Shown here piece by piece: positions 32,506 to 43,744 of a stretch of DNA of 64,000 bases. How positions within the stretch are numbered: position 1 is the first letter of the stretch; every line of letters begins with the position of its first letter. Where the stretch lies: assembly GCA_033065855.1 (NCBI GenBank), contig JAVXUO010001361.1, positions 1-64,000 of the forward strand, read 5' to 3'. Under the pieces are notes generated by a model. That model worked only from the letters and a program-made list of their open reading frames with translations, searched no databases and was not told the DNA's origin. The position numbers and the translations under genes were made by a program. Source of the DNA: Escallonia rubra. Taxonomy: Eukaryota > Streptophyta > Magnoliopsida > Escalloniales > Escalloniaceae.

Positions 32506-33230
32506 TTTAGGGTTAATTTTACGCTACACCCCATACTTAGGGGTCAGTTGCATCCAGCACCCCATGGTTCTAAAATTGACACCCAGCATCAAAAATTTAA
32601 AAATCTTGGTATCAAGCACCAATTGACGGTCAAAATGGTCTTTGACCAGACGTCTGTTAATTTTTAAGGGCAAAATCGTCTTTTTACCGGTTATATCCAC
32701 CTTTCTTCCACATCAGCTCTAAATGGCAACAATAATTAACATTAGGCCCTCCACGTCATTTCCTCACCCCTTTTTCTCTCGTTGACTATCATCTTCCCAA
32801 CCCTATCGCCGCCGACCACCCACGACCACCCATGACCACCCACAACCTTCAATCCCGAAAGCCACGGCAACCCCTCCAATGGAATCACGGCCACCAACGC
32901 CGACTGGCACAACCTTCAATATAATCGCGCACAACGCCGACCTTGAATGATTGCTGCCTCAGCCGAAAATTTCTCACCCACAACCACCGATCCCTAACCC
33001 ATGGCACCGCCTCCAACTGAATGACGACCACCAACCTTGGCCATTCGACCAACATCGACTGTTTGATAAGCCATTACTGCCTCCAATCGAACGACCTCCA
33101 GACACACCCCTTGCCCATCTCCTCAGCCATAACATACCCAATCAACCCGTCACATGATCTCCCAATCAGTCGCCATCGAACCGATTAGCCACCGCACATC
33201 ATCATCATGACATAATTAGTGGTCCAAATC
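32506..33230. mobile_element. One-ended MULE-like element
   Basis: The left end (GGGTTAATTTTACGCTACAC, then 'cccatacttaggggtcagttgcat') resembles the GGGTTAATTAC ends of the Pack-MULE at 25341. The interior is CCACC/GCC-rich, like the other MULE-type elements here. I could not find the matching inverted right end; it may be deleted. It interrupts a Copia remnant. Confidence 0.4.
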
Positions 33231-34189
33231 GAGGGTGGGAATGGCAGGGGACATGTTACGTTAGGTGAAGAGGCGCACCCCGGACGAAAAGAAGTATGCT
33301 TTGAGGGTTTTAACAAGGGTTGGTATGCACGTCTACAATTCTGCTACAATATCGCTCGTTTTGAGCCAGAAGTTATAGAAAGAAGATGGAAGAAGAAATT
33401 GATGCAACTCTTTACCGGAGTTTGGTTGAAAATTTGATGTATCTCATGGCAACAAGGCCCGACCTTATGTTTGCAACAAGTTTACTCTCTCGGTTTATGC
33501 AAAGTCCCGGTCATTTCCACCTTGGAGGAGCAAAAGGGGTGCTAAGATGCATTGAAGGCACAATTGATTGTCGAATCAAATATTCCAAAAATTCTGAGTT
33601 AAGGTTGTTTGGCTTTTATGACAGCAATTGGGTGGTTGTGCAAATGATACGTAAAGCACCTCAGGCTATTACTTCTCTCTCCATTCCATCATATTTTCTG
33701 GACCTCCAAAGAAAACAAGCGTTGCCCAATCCACAGCTGAAGCTGAGTATTGTTTCAGCAGCATTTTCGAGCCATGAACCATTCTCTCGAACTTTTCTCT
33801 ACTAGGGAATTGTGCAGATTTAGCAACTGTACCGGCAAATAATAAAACAGCACACAGAGTAACAAATAAAAAAATTGGCTACTTTGCAAGCTATTTGATT
33901 GAGAAGGATTTTGGACTATGTGGGAGAAAAGCAAGAAAATGCCACTAAACTTTAATGTGACAACAAATCAGCCACATCAATGGCTAAGAATCCTTTCTAT
34001 CACAGCAGGACAAGACACATTGCACTCACATTATTTCATGCGGGAAGCAAAATATTAATGAGATATCCAACTTGAGTTTTGCGAGTCGAATGATCTAATG
34101 GCTGACATCACCAAGGCACTTTCGTAAGAAAAGTTTCAGAAATTTAGAGAATCACTTGGAATCCAAAGACATCACATTAAGGGGGAGAA
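33231..34189 (+). pseudogene. Copia RT/RNase H remnant ending in a polypurine tract
   Basis: In-frame pieces show the Copia RNase H region: ATLYRSLVENLMYLMATRPD, LMFATSLLSRFMQSP, and later CDNKSATSMAKNPFYHSRT followed by a TRHIAL stretch across frame changes. The segment ends in AAGGGGGAGAA (34179-34189), a polypurine tract that primes plus-strand synthesis, directly followed by an LTR start. Many frameshifts. It belongs to the same remnant as 32366-32505. Confidence 0.75.
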
Positions 34190-34450
34190 TGTTGAGATGT
34201 AATGCGTTGTCCTACTTTGTTAGTCTAATCTAGTTAGTTTTGTAAATTATGATCGTGTCTTTTGTAGGTCACTTGTTAGCTTCCTATTAGTGCAAAAAGG
34301 AGTTTCTAGCTTGAGTGTAGTGCTGGAATTAGTGTGTAAGAACTGGAGTATGAGCAAGTGAATGAAACCGGTCCATTTTTCCCTATTTTCTGCCTTTTTA
34401 GTCTGCTGTTTTATATATGCCCTTGTAATCTCCTGAAATGCAGATCTATT
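34190..34450 (+). repeat. 3' LTR of the decayed Copia element
   Basis: It begins TGTTGAGATGTAATGCG straight after the polypurine tract and includes 'tagtgcaaaaaggag' and a TATA-like 'tttatatatgccc'. The 3' limit is uncertain (about 34440-34500). No partner LTR was found. Confidence 0.5.
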
Positions 34451-35229
34451 TTATCGTCCCTAAATCACTTGTTTGAGTGTTATCTAACCTGAAATCAGCT
34501 CTAGAACTGTCCAACACCTTTAGCAGTCAACATAACTTCAAAAGCACCACTACACGCTGCACAACCATGACCACCATATCAAAAGCGCTAAAGCTTCATC
34601 ACTACTCAAGATCTAAACCACCACCAATCACCATCATAAAAATCGCACATCCACTTCCTTAAGCCACATGACCCACGGCCGTTGTTGTAGCCATCAAACA
34701 GACCACCTTCGTTGGCCACTAGCCACCAACTTAATCACTATTGGCGGCTACCACCACCACACCTTCCAATTGTCGCTCATCGTCGGTGTCCATCATCACC
34801 ATCACTAGTCAACATTGCCCCTAGCATCGCCCCTTACTGTCACAAATCACTGTCATTAATTACTGCTTTCCATCAACGTTGCCCCATGGTTGTGCCAATC
34901 TATTACAACCTTAGCCACATATTGAGTCGATCTTGTTGTTGGTCTTTATTATGAAACCTATCCCTCTCTCTCTCTCGACTCACATACACACATCATTCGT
35001 CAATCTTTGGCAGCTTCATATTATTTGTTTCTCATTCAATTGGTACCCTAGCCAAAAGTTCAACAAAAAAACAAAAAAAAATGGGATTATCTAATTACTC
35101 ATCAAAACCCAAACCCGCGATTTATCGTCAAGTTAGTTTGACTAAATTGAATATGTCATATTACATCTTTGTGCACTATTTTCAAGGCATGATGTCTTCA
35201 CATTTTCATATCAGTTCACTTTAATTTGT
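34451..35229. other. Non-coding, CCACCA-rich
   Basis: Low-complexity CCACCA-type sequence resembling the interiors of the MULE-type MITEs in this window, but no inverted ends were found. The 61- and 80-codon open frames look spurious. Confidence 0.35.
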
Positions 35230-36457
35230 ATCGACACCCTTCAGTGTAATTATTGCCACGAATATGGTCATGGTCTACTCCAACGTCCAATTCGGCCATG
35301 TTGACTAGGAAAGTGGACATGTCATTATTTGGAGGATTGTCCTAGTAACCCTAACATGAATATCAAGTACATTTGAGACATTTAGTCCACACCGCTTTCT
35401 CATTCTGTAGTTGCTGTTACAAATTTTAGTAACAACATACTCATTCAGCTTTTCTCTAATTCTAGTAATACTCATTCCCCGTCGTTTCTGCCACCTCCGG
35501 TAACTCTTCATGGTTTTTTATTCTGGTTGTTGCAATCATATAACGTCTCAGTTAACAGATTTTTTTCATCAAAAAGTTCTCTTTCTCATGCACCAGTAAT
35601 TCACACTGCTGATGGTTTCAGATGCACATGAGCTATGTAGGTCATGTTTCCATATCAAATGTGACTCTCCCATACAAGTAACTTGTTCTACATCTTACAC
35701 TAAACCTCATTTTTTGTTGGTCAGTTATGTGCACTTGGTCTTGAACTCAGTTGCCAAACTCTGGTTGTTGTGTACAAGATCCCGAGAAGGGACAGATTAT
35801 TGGGTTTGGCCGCAAAGTTTGGATGATTTTTTGAGCTCACCACTCTTCATATTCCTTCTCGCTTCTTTAATTGAAATCTTATCGCTGGATTTACTTCTAC
35901 TTTGGACTCACTTCAATCTTCCTTGGGGCTTTGGCACCCTTGGTTAGGTCATTTCTCTTTCCCGCCTACGTTCACTGGTGTCTACGAGTCAATTAGGAAC
36001 TGTGTCAAATGAAACATGTTGACTCAAAGTAGCCTTTCAATGCCCTCTACTCTATCTGATTTAGTTCACTCTGATATTAAAATGGGGACTTTCTCCAAAC
36101 ACCACTATTGGAGGATCAAATATTTTGTTATCTTTGTAAACAATTTTTCTTGTTTTACATGGCTATAGATGATGCGTAACAGTGAGGAGGTTGTTCCGGC
36201 ATCTGAAGTTTAGTACGGAAATTAAATTCATAACCATTCCGAGTGGATTTTGGATCACAGAATGGATATGACCCAGGTGGCTGCCAGCAGCCTTAACATA
36301 GCACGTAACAAAATAAATCAAATCAAAGACAAAAGGAAAAGAATTCAGCCCACACCACTTGAGGAGCTAGCAACAAAATTTGTACGTCTGAGTTGTCTTA
36401 TATCTATGCCACTTTCTCAATATGATGAATCTCAATTATCAGGTATAGCTAGATGAT
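35230..36457 (+). pseudogene. Decayed Copia gag-integrase remnant
   Basis: Plus-strand fragments appear in the normal Copia order. A gag zinc knuckle is suggested by CHEYGH near 35255. A pre-integrase motif (QDPEKGQIIGFGRK in one frame) is near 35775-35820. Integrase pieces (DLVHSDI near 36060 and KYFVIFVNNFSCFTW near 36110-36160) follow. The part from about 36240 (including 'atggatatgacccaggtggctgccagcag', split here: atggatatgaccca / ggtggctgccagcag) is shared with the segments at 50998 and 57630. Stops and frameshifts are numerous. Confidence 0.55.
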
Positions 36458-36804
36458 TTTTCTAAATTCATCTAAGATCGTAAACATAGTTGTTTTATTA
36501 TACTTATCACACAACTTATATCTTCCATGCATAAACATCTTTTACACAGGAGGAAAGAATAACATTTATGACCGATTAACACGCACAGTATTATTAAATT
36601 ATTACAAAATAACGTAAATTAAATAACAAAGTTTTATAGCAAAACCCAATGGCTGCTTATGGCTGCTTTTCTTACTTCTAAGGAACAGAGAAGTATCTTT
36701 ATTACGCAATCCATATTTTTCATACAAGTACATATATAGGTCAATACAGTCTTGACATATATTATGATGAACAACTGAAGTATGGGATGGTCACAAGTTC
36801 ATCT

Positions 36805-37283
36805 TCATGGAGCGGTGATACCTGCGAGGAATGAAAATACAAGTGAGTGAGCAACAGTGGGTAGCAATCTTGACAACTTCTGTGTTCTTCTTTTTCTTGC
36901 ATCAACCATCACTAGGGTAGCTAGCATTTCTACCTAAGGACTCAGAGAGAGAGAGAGAGAGAGAGCTTACTTCCACACTTGTAGCCAGGAGGGACTCTCC
37001 TTCCACAGCCTTCAACAAGTCGTACATATCGCTTGGCGCCGCCGATGAGAAAAGCAACCTTGGGTGAAATGGCAGGGCAGATACACTCAGGAGTACTCAC
37101 CCTTGCGCGCTCGCAACACGCGGGTGAAGGTTTCTGGCCGAATATAACCGGCTTGCATGCCTGAATCCCAAGTCTCTTCTCAATCCGCAGCACTCCCCAT
37201 TTCCAGTCCACCGAAGTCATCAGGACCAACAACAACACCATTACAGTACGTGACCTTCCCCTCATGTTCTGCATGCCCCCCAT
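36805..37283 (-). CDS. LTP-like protein, copy 1, missing the first motif cysteine
   Basis: Two exons, 37283-36971 and 36821-36805, with a 149-bp GT-AG intron (36970-36822). The product is 109 residues and ends KCGSITAP, as in many plant LTP-family proteins. The start used is the ATG at 37283; the open frame extends further only through a GTG. A hydrophobic stretch (VMVLLLVLM) is present. Where copy 2 has a signal-peptidase-like GSAA-DC, this copy reads DWKWGVLRIEKR. Comparison shows two deletions, 1 bp and 8 bp, summing to 9 and so keeping the downstream frame. They remove cysteine 1 of the eight-cysteine motif and the likely cleavage site. The other seven cysteines (QAC, ACC, CIC, EGC, YKC) remain. 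Family members are small secreted proteins that bind lipids in a four-disulphide fold, so this copy probably cannot fold normally. It could still be transcribed, since the TATA box and splice sites are intact. Confidence 0.8.
36944..36965. repeat. GA microsatellite in the LTP copy 1 intron
   Basis: (AG)11 immediately downstream of the 5' splice site on the coding strand. Copy 2 has (AC)23 followed by (AG)7 at the same place. Confidence 0.9.
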
Positions 37284-37335
37284 TACTTCTTTCACTTTCT
37301 TCTGCTATATGGAAAACCAGCCCCCCTTGTTAGTT

Positions 37336-37343
37336 CTTATATA
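37336..37343 (-). promoter_or_regulatory. TATA box of LTP-like copy 1
   Basis: TATATAAG on the minus strand, about 55 bp upstream of the ATG at 37283. It is conserved in copy 2. Confidence 0.65.
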
Positions 37344-37668
37344 CCGCTGAAATGGCTCAGGATTCAGCTAGTTAGTGCTCTCCCCTCGTTTCCAATACCT
37401 TGTGGAAAAGTTCTTCCAGGGGGGGTGGTGGGGAGGAAGTTGCCGTTGTGGTTCTAAGCACTAGCTAGAAACTGTTGGCTCTTTACAAGTTTTCTCTAAG
37501 AATTTGAGTGACAGTCTCTTTCTGCCAAACTCCCAATTTATTTTTGAGGAATTTTGAACTTTTAGTCGTACACACTTTCACACATTCTATCAGCTAATTG
37601 AATTCATTTAATATTCCAAAATTTTTTTTTTTTGGTGGCTGGTAATGCATAGTTCCACTGTGCAAGAA

Positions 37669-37863
37669 CTACAAATCGTTCTCTTGAAGATCATCTTCTT
37701 CATCATAAATGATCGGCTCGCCCATGAAATGACCTGGAACAATAGGGAAGTCCCAATTGACTGGGCCTTTCGATGCAATCAAGTAGAAAGCCCCAAAGGC
37801 ACCATATTCTAGGAGCCCAAATAATTTGATTGAATAAATCTTCCCTATATGTTGCGGAAGCAA
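37669..37863 (-). pseudogene. Unidentified exon-like fragment
   Basis: 64 codons ending in a stop, with [40 protein letters not shown] and an acidic tail EDDLQENDL. The composition and the acidic C-terminus look like a real protein end, but I do not recognise it. There is no ATG start, so it would be a last exon or a captured fragment. The corresponding place in duplication B (about 63220-63290) has lost most of it, which argues against an essential function. Confidence 0.3.
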
Positions 37864-38540
37864 AACGTAACCGTGCCCCTAATTAAAATTTAGCCCTCAA
37901 TTTTATCTGGCTTCCAGAAGGGTTACACAAGTAAAAAGCCATGCACTTAAAAAACTAGGATAATGATTATCTGTTGTGCAGCATTTACGAGCTAACAGCT
38001 TTAATGAAAGAGATTGAAACTAAAAGCATTTGGTCGCTGATGCTAAATTTATAATGATAATTTTTTGTCGCTAAAACACATTAAAATGATGTATTTTAGT
38101 ACAATATTAATGTTGTGCAGAAGAGAATCCTAGTCTAAAAAATTACGACAAGCAGTTTCCTTTTACTGCTTTAAGTACTTGTACTCCCCCTTGCGTTTGA
38201 CAATTAACTAACTTTCATAATTAACTCACTTCATCCTTGCTTGTCACGATGGTGGTTGCTAATAATTTGGACGTGATATCTATGAGAATTTAGATTCCTG
38301 GATCAATGCAAAAGATAATGAGACCTAAGAATATTTTCTCTATGGATCCATTTGTTTGGTCACTCTGTCATCTATTAGTAATAACAAACATACCATACAC
38401 TCAGACTGGATGATGAAGAGTACAATGATGAACAGGGATTTGGGGATGCCTGAGCAAACCTAGTTATTAGGCAGAAGTGTTTGGTGCCGTGTCTATCATT
38501 TGAAGTTTTTGGCATAAAGCTAGGTTTAGGTTTGTGCTGA

Positions 38541-40010
38541 GTTATCAGCAATGATACCGTGCTTACTTTGTCGCATCTATGGATTCAAAAAGAGAATATT
38601 TACCTCCACATTCTGTTGTTTTTTTCTATACCCTCGTAATTTATCATTAGAAGATTTACATTTTATCGTTAATGCACTTTTTATCGACATAACAAGTTTG
38701 AAAAAAATGAATATTGAGTATGAAGGTAGACGCTCTGATTCAAAAGCTGAGAAGTTTCCACGACCATTTTTCATACGAAAATTCATGTGGTAGTATGACC
38801 CCTTTCAAGATTTTGGAAACATTTAATACTATTGTCGGTTGGTACATATGAAATTGTTGTTACGTTCCCTTTCCACCACCAAAGTCATCAATTGGACCAA
38901 CCAAACCATTGTACACTTCTATTAAAAAAAAAAGTGTTGTTAGATGCTCATAGTCTTACCCAAATATGGTGATTATTCGTAGATAGTGTAACTCATAATC
39001 CTTTACCATATCCATACCACTCTTAATCAGAATGTAATCATGTTGCGGATTTAATACTTTGAGAACGTAGCATAATACCATCTTCGTTGTGCATTTTAAG
39101 ATAGTCCATATTTTTTAATTTTGGCTCCGACCTCGTTTGATATCAACCCCCCTCCCCCCTTCCCCACCCCCACCGACTACCAAAAGAGGAGGGTGGGCAC
39201 ATTACATTGCATGCCAGGTGTTTTGTTATCATAGTAATCCTAGTACAAATTGGAACAACGAGAAAAGCGTTCCAATTCTTGTTTGCCAAGAGTGTCAAGT
39301 AGCTTGTGTACAGCTAAAATTTCAAATTTTGTGTAGATTTGAACAAAATTAATCTGATAAATAAACATAAATCAAACATAAACCGAGTGAAGGACCAAGG
39401 ACAGAGAATGATAATTAGAAAACTAGGAGCCATGGACTTGTTGGAAGACTTGCTACAAACCTATGAAGCTTCATATTCATGTTCCCGTCAATTTCTTTCT
39501 CGAAAGATCTGAAATTGTGCCCTCAACATCAATGTCATTACTTCTGCTAGGTATCCGTCTTTTTTAGTTAGGAATATTTTTTTTGTTGCTTTGGATGGTA
39601 AGAAGATAACTACAACTCCTTGTATAACGATAATTAATAATCGTTAAATGTAGTTAGTGACATTTCTACTAATACTTCCAGTGACAACTTAAAAGTCACT
39701 GAAGACATTTGACCACAATTGATTGTCGCTATATGGAAGTTGTAACTATCTTTGTACAACTCGGATATCAGCCAAGATTTTGCCTTTTAGTTAGACACGG
39801 CAAAATACTATGACCCATAATGGTTGGATTCTAACTCTAACATCAAGAGAGTGTTTGGATGAGATTTCAACTAGGAAATTTTAATTTGACCGAGGATTTG
39901 AAGTTATCTTGAATGAAATCCACTGTTTGTTATCTACAAAGGGATTTGAAAGAGGGATTTTGGGGCCCAAAATTCTTAGATGAAACAACCATTCTAGACT
40001 AGTTTTTTTT
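38541..40010. other. Intergenic, no gene seen
   Basis: AT-rich sequence. An 80-codon open frame at 38551-38793 and a 71-codon one at 39137-39352 show no domain. Near 39850 'gagtgtttggatgagattt' resembles a MITE end of the GAGTNTGTTTGGA type, with a possible mate near 41395-41412 (ccaaacactaaac). That outer element would enclose the MULE at 40011. Confidence 0.35.
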
Positions 40011-40233
40011 GGGCTAATTACACTTATATCCCTGAGGTTTAGGGATAATTACAGGAAAGGACAATAGTTTCGATAAATTACACTTATGTCCGTTGACCAG
40101 ACGGAATGTTAAAAACCCTAATATTTTTGATAAAAAGACTGTATTGCCCTTAAGTTATAAATCTATTTATTCAAATGCCATTATCTTAAACTTTTCTCTC
40201 TTAAATTCTCTTAATTCTCTCTCTCTATTAAAT

Positions 40234-40264
<31 letters not shown>

Positions 40265-41190
40265 TTAATTCTCTCTCTCTCTTTCTTTCTCTCTCTCTAT
40301 CTCTATCTCTCTTCCCCCACCACCCCGCACACCACTCCACCGCTGCTACCACCTTCCCTCCACCCCTCCCGTTGTTGCGCCTCACATTCCCCACCGCGAC
40401 GTAGAAAATGAGATCGGTGAGATCACGGCCAACCAGCCACGGCGAGGCAGCAGCCAGTGGTGGTGGCGAGATCGGCGGGATTGTGGGTTTGCGAAGGGAT
40501 TGCATGGATCGGCGAGATCGTGGGTTTGCGAAGGGATTGCCGGGATCGGCGGGATCGTGGGTTTCCGAAATAGGGTTTTAGAGAAAGAGATAGCTGCCGG
40601 CTGTGTGGGTTTGCGAAGGGATTGCCGGCAACGTGGTGCGGGGAGGGGCTTGTCGGCGTGGTGGGGTGCTACGGGGAGAGGCTGCCGACATGGTGGGTGG
40701 TGCGGGGAGAGGCTGTTGGCGTGGTGGGGTGGTGTGGTGTGGACAGGGGCTGCCGGCGGCGAGGGGCCGGGGAAGGAGGGACTACCGACGGCAGGGGGCG
40801 GGGGAGGGAGGCGACGGCCGGCGGGGACTTCAGATTCACCGGCAATGGGAGAGAGAACATAAAACCCTAATTTGCAAATTAGGGTTTCAAAAAAATCCTA
40901 ATTTGCAAATTAAGATTTCAACAAAATCCTAAAACTAAAACTGATAAATAAATTGTATATAATAATAAACATATATTTTTCAATATATACAGTACAATGG
41001 GTAGTATCGTCATTTTAAAAATACATATTGATGACATCATACAAAAAGTACACTTTTTGGACGGAACCCTGACGGATGGACACAGCTGATACATTTTAAA
41101 AATGTTTGGTCACGGTATGTTACATTTTAAAACTTAATGTCCTTGACTGTAATTATACCCTAATCGCAGGGACATATGTGTAATTTGCCC
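40011..41190. mobile_element. Non-autonomous MULE inserted in a T run
   Basis: The inverted ends read GGGCTAATTACACTTATATC and, reverse-complemented, GGGCAAATTACACATATGTC, both followed by 'cctg.g.tta' and 'ataattacag'. The ends are related to those of the Pack-MULE (GGGTTAATTAC...CCTGAGGTTTA). The flanks are eight Ts on each side (40003-40010 and 41191-41198), consistent with an 8-bp TSD in a poly-T target. The GC-rich interior (40430-40850) contains three tandem copies of a ~44-bp unit ('gtgggtttgcgaagggattg') and a CT microsatellite at 40237-40260. Open frames of up to 120 codons here are low-complexity Gly/Arg and not recognised. Confidence 0.75.
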
Positions 41191-41459
41191 TTTTTTTTGG
41201 GTCAAATCTACAGCAGAAGTACCTTCCACAATTCAAACCTTTTTTTTATGGCACGTGTCTTTCTACTTTTCAGGTCGTTCATCATTTTCTCCCTTTCTTT
41301 TTTAGTTCCAACCATCTATTTTTCATTTTGCTTTACCAATTTATTTATAGTTTATTTATTTCATAACTAATTATTGTCATACGATAGCCATCTACAAAAA
41401 TTGCCAAACACTAAACTTTGCAAATTATAAGATTTCAAAATGTAAGGATTTTAAAGTAA

Positions 41460-42004
41460 GAGTATGTTTGGATGGAGAATTTCAAAGTACCTTGTATTTC
41501 AAAATCCATTCATTTTAAAATTCTCTAATTTATAAATTTATGGAATTGCAAATTTAGTACTGTTTAGGCGGTTTTGAAGAAGTGAGTATTTTATATATGG
41601 ATTTACATCTGAAAATTTGAACCCAGATAATAATTTGATATTGTATGGATAAAAACCAGTGAGAGACAATTTCTTTTTTTAGTGGAAGAAAGTTGCCAAA
41701 ATTATGGATACAAAAGAAAGTCAACTTTCTCCCTACATTTGTGATAAGAATTTTCCAAATAACCACCGAATAATTTCTCCTAAAGTAGTTATTTGTAGAG
41801 GAGATTTTAGCACACAAAATCTCTCTGTCAAATCCCTCCTCAAAATTAGTAAATACATCTTATACTAATTCAAATAAAGAATTTGGTGTGATGTATTTGC
41901 AAATCCTCTATAAAAGTGAAATCTCTAGTTCAATTATCTCATCTAAACACTGTAAAGGGATTCTAAACTGCCTACTCTTGTAAAATTCTTCTCCAAACAA
42001 ACTC
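41460..42004. mobile_element. MITE with GAGTnTGTTTGGA ends
   Basis: The left end reads GAGTATGTTTGGATGGAGAA and the reverse-complemented right end GAGTTTGTTTGGAGAAGAA. The 545-bp AT-rich interior has no coding content. The possible 8-bp TSD is weak (TAAAGTAA versus TAAAATTT). Probably of hAT type. Confidence 0.55.
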
Positions 42005-42390
42005 TAAAATTTAAATGTCAAATGCGGTTTCATGGACAATTTTTAACCTTTGTTCCAAGCTAGTTCGGGTCGACTGCATAAAAGCACATGTTTCCTTGTA
42101 TATTCGTAAAGGTAAAGCGCTTTTTTCATTACTCCTATCCTTACATCATCTTACTCCGCAACCTTAGCAAGCTTTTTCATATTGCATGGGCTTTTATGCC
42201 TACTTTGTGTATGATAAACTAAACCATTTCAATATATGTCCTCATCTTTCCAAAATTGGTGTCACCATTTTGATTGCGGGTATCCTTGTTTCCTATTTTA
42301 TCCCTTCTTCTATTATTGCACATCCACCTATGTATATGTATTTCAGGTGCACTCATCTAATCTATATGTTTTTTACGTAACATTTTAGAC
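42005..42390. other. Intergenic, no feature seen
   Basis: AT-rich. A 64-codon open frame at 42186-42380 shows no recognised domain. Confidence 0.3.
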
Positions 42391-42800
42391 CATTTTAAGT
42401 TCTTTTTCTTTTTGAGCGAAGAGTAGAAATATATATCAGGATTAACAGGGAGGGTTATAAAACATGCCAGAAAGGCAAATAAAAGACATACGGATGACAT
42501 CCCCATCGGATAGGTAGTGCAATAAAATAAAATAAAGCCTACAACAACAGTAACTAAACTTTTTTTTTTTTGAAGTGTACAAAGCAGCTAAATACAAGAT
42601 AAAAACTAACTACAAAGCCTAGAACTAGATAATAACTAAATAAACAACCAACTAAAAGACTCCACCAAACTGCCAGCCGCTAGACCAACGCTAGACACGT
42701 GTCTCCGCTGATGTCACATGTCCTCGATCTCCGTGAGCCAAAAAACCACCGTCTCCAACTAATACTCTGTCGCCGATCTCTGAAGTTGAGGGCTTTTGAC
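42391..42800 (-). mobile_element. Possible poly(A)-tailed retroposon fragments
   Basis: On the minus strand, sequence with 'gtttagttattatctagttc' and 'gctgctttgtacacttc' ends in a run of 13 As (42559-42571). This is the look of a LINE or SINE 3' end. A second similar-looking end follows at 42400-42550. No reverse transcriptase is present and the TSD is unclear, so the call is tentative. Confidence 0.3.
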
Positions 42801-43457
42801 CATATTGTAAGTTCAAGTGTTCATGATTTGTTAGTTTATTTGATTCCTTGTAATTAGTCTTGACCCTTTAACGGCCTTAAGTTTTGATCTTTACAATTTT
42901 TTATTAGGTTTATTGTGCAAAACCATCACGAGCTTTGAATTTACTAATCCCAAGCCCCCAACATTTCACAAGTTTGGACGAAATACTTTTAAATTTTCTT
43001 TTATAAAGTCCTCTCTTTAGGTTTTGTTCACTAATCTGTTAAATCAGCCTAGGTGCTCCACATGACCGTGAAAAATAATATATGCGAAGGTATAAGTGAA
43101 AAATTATAAAAGAGAGGCCAATTTATTCTTCCATTTCTCTAAAAGCCACATACACCAACTCAAAATTTTAGAAATGTCCATTTAATTTAAAAACTTTATA
43201 GGTAATTTTGGGGTGTTTTCATCATTTTCCCCATTTCTTTCTTCGCTTTCATTTCCCCAACCCCCTGCCGCGGCTTCAGTGCTCCCTCCACCTCTCCAAC
43301 ACCCCATTTTACCCACCCCAAAACCCTAATCACTAAAACCACCAAACTTTACGGTCACCGTTGACCACCATCACGAATTATGTCTCTACACACATCATCA
43401 GTTTCCACCGCAAGGTCACCATCTCCAGTTGCCATAGCATCATCGCCACTCCCCTTA
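42801..43457. other. Non-coding flank of the Copia insertion
   Basis: AT-rich, then CCACC-rich sequence. It continues directly at 48285 if the Copia element is removed. No gene was recognised. Confidence 0.35.
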
Positions 43458-43679
43458 GTAGAAATCAAAGGTAGAATAATGTTTTCATTCATTCTCTTTA
43501 CATTGTGTGTACATGTATATATACTAATGGAGCAACCAATCTAGATCCTACAATCACTCCAAATCCTATAATCAAGCATATAACTATTCCTATAATTAAG
43601 CAGTCATTATCTACAATACATGAAAGTCTTCTCTACAAAATAGGAAAAGATCATACAAAAATTCATCCAAATCACAACA
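43458..43679 (-). repeat. 3' LTR of the Copia element
   Basis: Ends with AATCACAACA on the plus strand, i.e. TGTTGTGATT on the coding strand. It is preceded on the coding strand by TTGAGGGGGAA (43680-43690), the polypurine tract. Confidence 0.9.
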
Positions 43680-43744
43680 TTCCCCCTCAAGTTGGTGCAT
43701 AGATATCTCACATGCCCAACTTGCTCAAAAACTTTGAGAATACT

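Larger units (their letters stand above)
36458..38540. repeat. Segmental duplication A containing LTP-like copy 1
   Basis: It matches 62170-64000 in the same orientation, from 'ttttctaaattcatctaagatcgta' (in two parts) through the LTP-like gene to 'ggcataaagctagg'. The main difference is about 420 bp present here but reduced in the other copy (37440-37860 versus 63210-63310). The two copies are about 26 kb apart. Confidence 0.85.

Noticed and set aside
37284..37295. Start of LTP copy 1 at the GTG at 37295 (and the equivalent GTG at 63063 in copy 2)
   Set aside because: GTG is not a normal plant start; ATG codons at 37283 and 63051 give a standard signal peptide.
40500..40932. Gly/Arg-rich frames up to 120 codons
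   Set aside because: Overlapping frames in all phases of a GC-rich tandem repeat inside a non-autonomous MULE; no domain.
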